Of a DNA stretch of 64,000 nt, positions 60,824-64,000 are shown piece after piece. The position numbers and the translations under genes are program-made. Origin of the DNA: Magnetaquicoccus sp039908525. Its GTDB lineage: Bacteria > Pseudomonadota > Magnetococcia > Magnetococcales > Magnetaquicoccaceae. The notes beneath the pieces were generated by a model, which was not told the origin of the DNA, did not search any database, and worked only from the letters and a program-made list of their open reading frames with translations. The stretch lies in contig JAMOAY010000016.1 in the NCBI GenBank assembly GCA_039908525.1, positions 1 to 64,000 on the forward strand, read 5' to 3'. Numbering within the stretch: position 1 is the first letter of the stretch; the number at the start of each line of letters is the position of its first letter.

Positions 60824-63202
60824 ATGAAATTTACCCATCGATGGCTGTTGCAACATATCCAGACGGACCTTTCTCCCCAGACCATTGGCGAACGGCTGAC
60901 CATGGCAGGCCTGGAGCTGGAGGGGTTGACCGATCTGCGCCAGGCTCTGGCCGGTGTGCAGAGCGGGCGGCTGCTGGAGGTGGCCCCCCACCCCGCCGCA
61001 GACCGCCTGACCCTCTGCCAAGTGGAGGTGGGCGAGGAGCGGTTGAGCATCGTCTGCGGGGCCACCAACCACCGCAGCGGCGACCGGGTAGCCGTGGCCC
61101 GGGTCGGTGCCACCCTGCCCAACGGCCTGATCATCCAGGAGAGCGCCATCCGTGGCCAACGGTCATCCGGCATGCTCTGTTCCCGGGCCGAGTTGGGACT
61201 GACCGGTCCCTCCGAAGGCATCCTGATCCTGCCGCCGGAGACCGCCAGCGGCCTGCCCCTGGCCGAGGTGCTGGGGCGCGACGACCACCTTTTCGAGTTG
61301 AGCCTGACCCCCAATCGGGGTGACTGTCTGGGGGTGCGGGGCATCGCCCGGGAGCTGGGCGCCTTGACCCAAACCCCGCTGCGTCCCGTGCGACCCCAGG
61401 TGTCGGTCACCGACGACAGTCGCATGACGGTGGAGATCGAGGATGGCGCGGCCTGTCCCCGTTACGCCGGTCGGATCATCCGGGGGGTGCGGGTTGCCCC
61501 CAGCCCGGACTGGCTGCGCCTGCGCCTGGAGGTGGTGGGTCTGCGCAGCATCAATGCCGTGGTGGATATCACCAACTACATCCTGATGGATCTCAACCAG
61601 CCGCTGCATGCCTTTGACCTGGCCCTTTTGCGGGGCCCCCTGCAGGTGCGGCGGGCCCGGGCCGGGGAGTCGCTGCGCACCCTGGACGGCATGGTGCGCA
61701 GCCTGGATGAAGAGATGACGGTGATCGCCGATGCCCGGCGGGTTCTGGCCCTGGCGGGCATCATGGGGGGTGAGGAGAGCGGCGTCACGGAGGCGACCAC
61801 CGACCTGTTTCTGGAGTCGGCCTATTTTGAGCCGGGCCGCATCGCCCGCAGTGGGCGACGCTTGGGGGTCCACAGCGACTCCCGCTACCGTTTCGAGCGG
61901 GGCACCGATCCCAATGGACTGTTGCTGGCCCTGGAACAGGCGACGGAGGCGATTCTGGCCCTGGCGGGCGGGGCGGCAGGACCCATCACCTGGGTGGATA
62001 CGGGCAGCTGGTCGCCCCCGCCTCCCGTGGCCATGCGTCCACAGCGTATCAACCGCCTGGGGGGCATCGATCTGACCCCGGAGGCCATGGCGACCATGCT
62101 GGGCCACCTGGGCTGTCAGCCGGTGGGGGGTGACGAACAGAACCGGATCTTCCAACCCCCCAGCCACCGCCACGATCTGCGCCGGGAAGAGGATCTTCTG
62201 GAGGAGGTGATTCGCCTCTACGGGTACGACCGGGTGCAGACCGCGCTGCCCCGTCTGGTGCTCCAGGCGCCGGAGGGGGATCCGCCCGCCCTGGTTGGCG
62301 ACACCGTGCGTCGCATCCTGGGTGGGCGGGGCTATCTGGAGGCGGTCAACTACGCCTTTGTCAGTGCCGAGTTGCAACAGCGGTTTGAACCGGGGCTTAT
62401 CCCGACCGCCCTGCTCAATCCCATTTCGACGGAGCAGGCGGTGTTGCGCACCTGTCTGGCGGCGGGACTGGTGGAGAACGGTCAACGCAATCTCAGCCGT
62501 GGCAACAGTCGGCTGCGCCTGTTCGAGATGGGGCGTGTGTTTCTGCCCAGCGGGGCGGGCGGCTTGCAGGAGAGCCAGCGGTTGGCCGGTCTGCTCAGTG
62601 GGCCTTTGCAGGAGCGCAGTTGGCATACACCGCAGCGGGAGGCCGACTTTTTTGATCTCAAGGGGGAGGTGGAGGCCTTGTTGTCGGGTCTGGGTTGGGA
62701 GGGGGTGCGGTTTGCCGCAGGGGGACCCGCCTTTCTCCATCCCGGTCGTCAGGCCCTGATCCTGAGTCGGGCGGGTACGCCGCTGGGGTGGATCGGCCAG
62801 CTGCATCCTGCGCTGCAGGAACAGATGGATCTGCCACAATCCTTGTTGCTTTTCGAGCTGGAGGAGAGGCTGTTTGCCGCCGGGGAGGGGGGGGTGTTGC
62901 CTGCCCGAGCGGCCAGTCGTTTCCCGGCGGTCGAGCGGGATTTTGCCTTCGTGGTGGCGGGTGAGCTGCCCAGTGCCGACTTGCTGGAGGAGATTGCCCG
63001 GCTGGATCCGGTTTTGATTCGCAGCACGACGCTGTTTGACCTGTACACCGGCCGTCACTGGGCGGCCAGCCACAAGGGGCTGGGGGTGCGGGTGTTGTTG
63101 CAGGCCGACGACCGCACCCTGACCGACCAGGAGGTGCAGGGGGTGGCCGAGCGGATCGTGGCCCGGATGGCGGAGCGGTTTGGCGCCACGTTGCGGAGTT
63201 GA
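60824..63202 (+). CDS. pheT: Phenylalanyl-tRNA synthetase beta subunit
   Basis: PheT forms the alpha2-beta2 PheRS that charges tRNA-Phe. The 792-aa protein starts with MKFTHRWLLQHI and has the tRNA-binding OB domain (HPAADRLTLCQVEVG near residue 55), the B3/B4 editing region, the B5 domain, a catalytic-like core and the C-terminal anticodon-binding FDX-ACB domain (AASRFPAVERDFAFVV near residue 695). The usual partner gene pheS is not upstream. Instead the signalling cluster precedes it, 80 bp away across a small hairpin, so pheS and pheT are separated in this genome. Confidence 0.97.
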   Translation: MKFTHRWLLQHIQTDLSPQTIGERLTMAGLELEGLTDLRQALAGVQSGRLLEVAPHPAADRLTLCQVEVGEERLSIVCGATNHRSGDRVAVARVGATLPNGLIIQESAIRGQRSSGMLCSRAELGLTGPSEGILILPPETASGLPLAEVLGRDDHLFELSLTPNRGDCLGVRGIARELGALTQTPLRPVRPQVSVTDDSRMTVEIEDGAACPRYAGRIIRGVRVAPSPDWLRLRLEVVGLRSINAVVDITNYILMDLNQPLHAFDLALLRGPLQVRRARAGESLRTLDGMVRSLDEEMTVIADARRVLALAGIMGGEESGVTEATTDLFLESAYFEPGRIARSGRRLGVHSDSRYRFERGTDPNGLLLALEQATEAILALAGGAAGPITWVDTGSWSPPPPVAMRPQRINRLGGIDLTPEAMATMLGHLGCQPVGGDEQNRIFQPPSHRHDLRREEDLLEEVIRLYGYDRVQTALPRLVLQAPEGDPPALVGDTVRRILGGRGYLEAVNYAFVSAELQQRFEPGLIPTALLNPISTEQAVLRTCLAAGLVENGQRNLSRGNSRLRLFEMGRVFLPSGAGGLQESQRLAGLLSGPLQERSWHTPQREADFFDLKGEVEALLSGLGWEGVRFAAGGPAFLHPGRQALILSRAGTPLGWIGQLHPALQEQMDLPQSLLLFELEERLFAAGEGGVLPARAASRFPAVERDFAFVVAGELPSADLLEEIARLDPVLIRSTTLFDLYTGRHWAASHKGLGVRVLLQADDRTLTDQEVQGVAERIVARMAERFGATLRS

Positions 63203-63218
63203 AGGGCTGTCAAGTCCC

Positions 63219-63614
63219 ATGGGGTCCAGGGGAGATTATCTCCCCTGGCGGGTTGCAAGGGCGGAGCCCTTGCATGCAAGGCGCGCTTTCACAAAGCAAA
63301 TTTCCGCAGGAAATTTGCGCAGCGCGCACAAAACCCGCCCCGCAGGGGCGGACTCCTGGAGGGCGGCAGCCCGACATACCCCCTGGCGGCTTGGGAAAGT
63401 TTTAGGGAAGACTGAATCGTTGTCCCATCCCGCAGGGGTCTGAGATATGATGACGGTGCGTGTCGGGCTGCCGCCCTCCCGAGGTGCCCCTGCGGGGCGT
63501 TTTGGGCGCGCGGCGCCAATTTCCTGCGGAAATTGGCTTGGGTAAAGCGCGCCTTGCATGCAGGGGATCCGCCCCTACACCCCGCCAGGGGGAATGATTC
63601 CCCCTGGACCCCCC
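63219..63614. repeat. Mirrored hairpin-array repeat, copy B
   Basis: The 430-bp gap between pheT and the SPOR gene is an inverted structure. The left arm (about 63219-63376) and right arm (about 63462-63614) are imperfect reverse complements of about 155 bp. Each carries in order a CCAGGGGAG/CTCCCCTGG hairpin, a CAAGGGC/GCCCTTG stem, an AAATTTCC/GGAAATTT stem, a CCCCGCAGGGG stem and GGGCGGCAGCCCGACA. The core of about 85 bp differs from that of copy A at 8921-9355. Nothing in it codes for protein. Confidence 0.85.
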
Positions 63615-63631
63615 GCCACTTTCTGCATGCG

Positions 63632-64000
63632 TCAGTGCAACAGCGCCTCGTTGGGGCACCCCTGCTGCTCTTCCCAGCGCGGGTTGTCCGCCGTGCCGGT
63701 CACGATGCCCGTCTCCTTCTGAATGGTGCGCCTGGCCTGCAAACTGGCGTCATAACTGGCAAACGGCCCAACCAGCAGACGATGGATGGTCCGCCCCTCC
63801 GGAGAGATCACCACATCCCGCTGGTTGGTGATCTGCAGCTGATGGAGCTGCTGTCTGACCCGATCCCGCTCCTCTTCGCTCAGGAAGGCCCCCACGTGCA
63901 GGTAAAAGGGTCCCTCCGCGCGATGAGGATAGAGTGGCCCCTGCTCCGTGAGGGGCGGGGCAGGCTGCGGAATACCCGCCGCAAAAGGCCCGCTCGGCGC
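63632..64000 (-). CDS. SPOR-domain protein (C-terminal part)
   Basis: The frame is open from the window edge to a stop at 63632, giving at least 122 residues, with the N-terminus beyond the window. After a Pro/Ala-rich linker comes a SPOR domain: FYLHVGAFLSEEERDRVR, a middle ISPEGRTIHRLLVGPF strand and SLQARRTIQKETGIVT at the end. SPOR domains bind denuded septal peptidoglycan, as in FtsN, DamX and RlpA. The full protein may be a membrane-anchored divisome protein or a lipoprotein; the visible part cannot decide. An internal start at 63895 is not needed. Confidence 0.8.
   Translation of the reverse strand, partial: APSGPFAAGIPQPAPPLTEQGPLYPHRAEGPFYLHVGAFLSEEERDRVRQQLHQLQITNQRDVVISPEGRTIHRLLVGPFASYDASLQARRTIQKETGIVTGTADNPRWEEQQGCPNEALLH

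Overview
The window is about 64 kb of GC-rich chromosome from a proteobacterium that looks closest to the Magnetococcales (the 'Ca. Etaproteobacteria', near the Alphaproteobacteria). The reasons are a class I lysyl-tRNA synthetase, an alphaproteobacterial/plant-type glutamate-cysteine ligase, a hemE gene beside a DnaA-box cluster, a very divergent two-gene ATP-citrate lyase (established knowledge: Magnetococcus MC-1 fixes carbon by the reductive TCA cycle), many hybrid histidine kinases, and hemerythrin and iron-permease genes. The taxon is an inference. No magnetosome (mam/mms) gene is present, so magnetotaxis itself is not shown.

Region 1-12 kb is almost entirely on the minus strand: hflX, a nitrate-sensor-type hybrid kinase, dnaQ and the haem genes hemG, hemN and hemE. 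A diguanylate cyclase and a decayed brnTA toxin-antitoxin pair are the exceptions. At 11.96-12.27 kb, upstream of hemE, lies a gene-free stretch with two perfect and several near-perfect DnaA boxes beside an AT-rich block. Gene polarity flips here: minus to the left, plus to the right as far as 33.6 kb. This is the best candidate for the chromosomal origin.

Region 12-34 kb holds an unknown gene, folD, a second unknown gene, class I lysS, a Cache-type hybrid kinase, a MazF/PemK-type toxin-antitoxin pair, a tiny Pro/Ala/Lys-rich basic protein divergent from an HU gene with a similar tail, tRNA-Val, tRNA-Asp, the ATP-citrate lyase pair, a CheY-like regulator, groES-groEL under a CIRCE operator, an MscK-like channel and a FimV/HubP-like protein.

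Region 34-51 kb is mostly minus strand: gshA (divergent from ogt), rpmE, rho with a long leader, coaE, prepilin peptidase, TerC, an ArnT-like glycosyltransferase, a CCDC90-like coiled-coil protein with in-frame 33-bp repeats, a haem-binding chemoreceptor, a sugar aminotransferase, lysA with the tiny lipoprotein gene lptM, a DUF2249-hemerythrin protein, and an FTR1 iron permease with a periplasmic partner.

Region 51-64 kb is plus strand: an orphan SagB-type oxidoreductase, then a tight signalling cluster (periplasmic binding protein, two large hybrid kinases and a REC-kinase). The second hybrid kinase is broken by an 11-G tract exactly at its HPt domain, which suggests a phase-variable switch or a sequencing slip. 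pheT follows without pheS, then a partial SPOR-domain gene.

Scattered between genes is a family of GC-rich hairpin repeats. Two copies, at 8.9 kb and 63.2 kb, are built as long mirrored arrays of small hairpins around unrelated cores.
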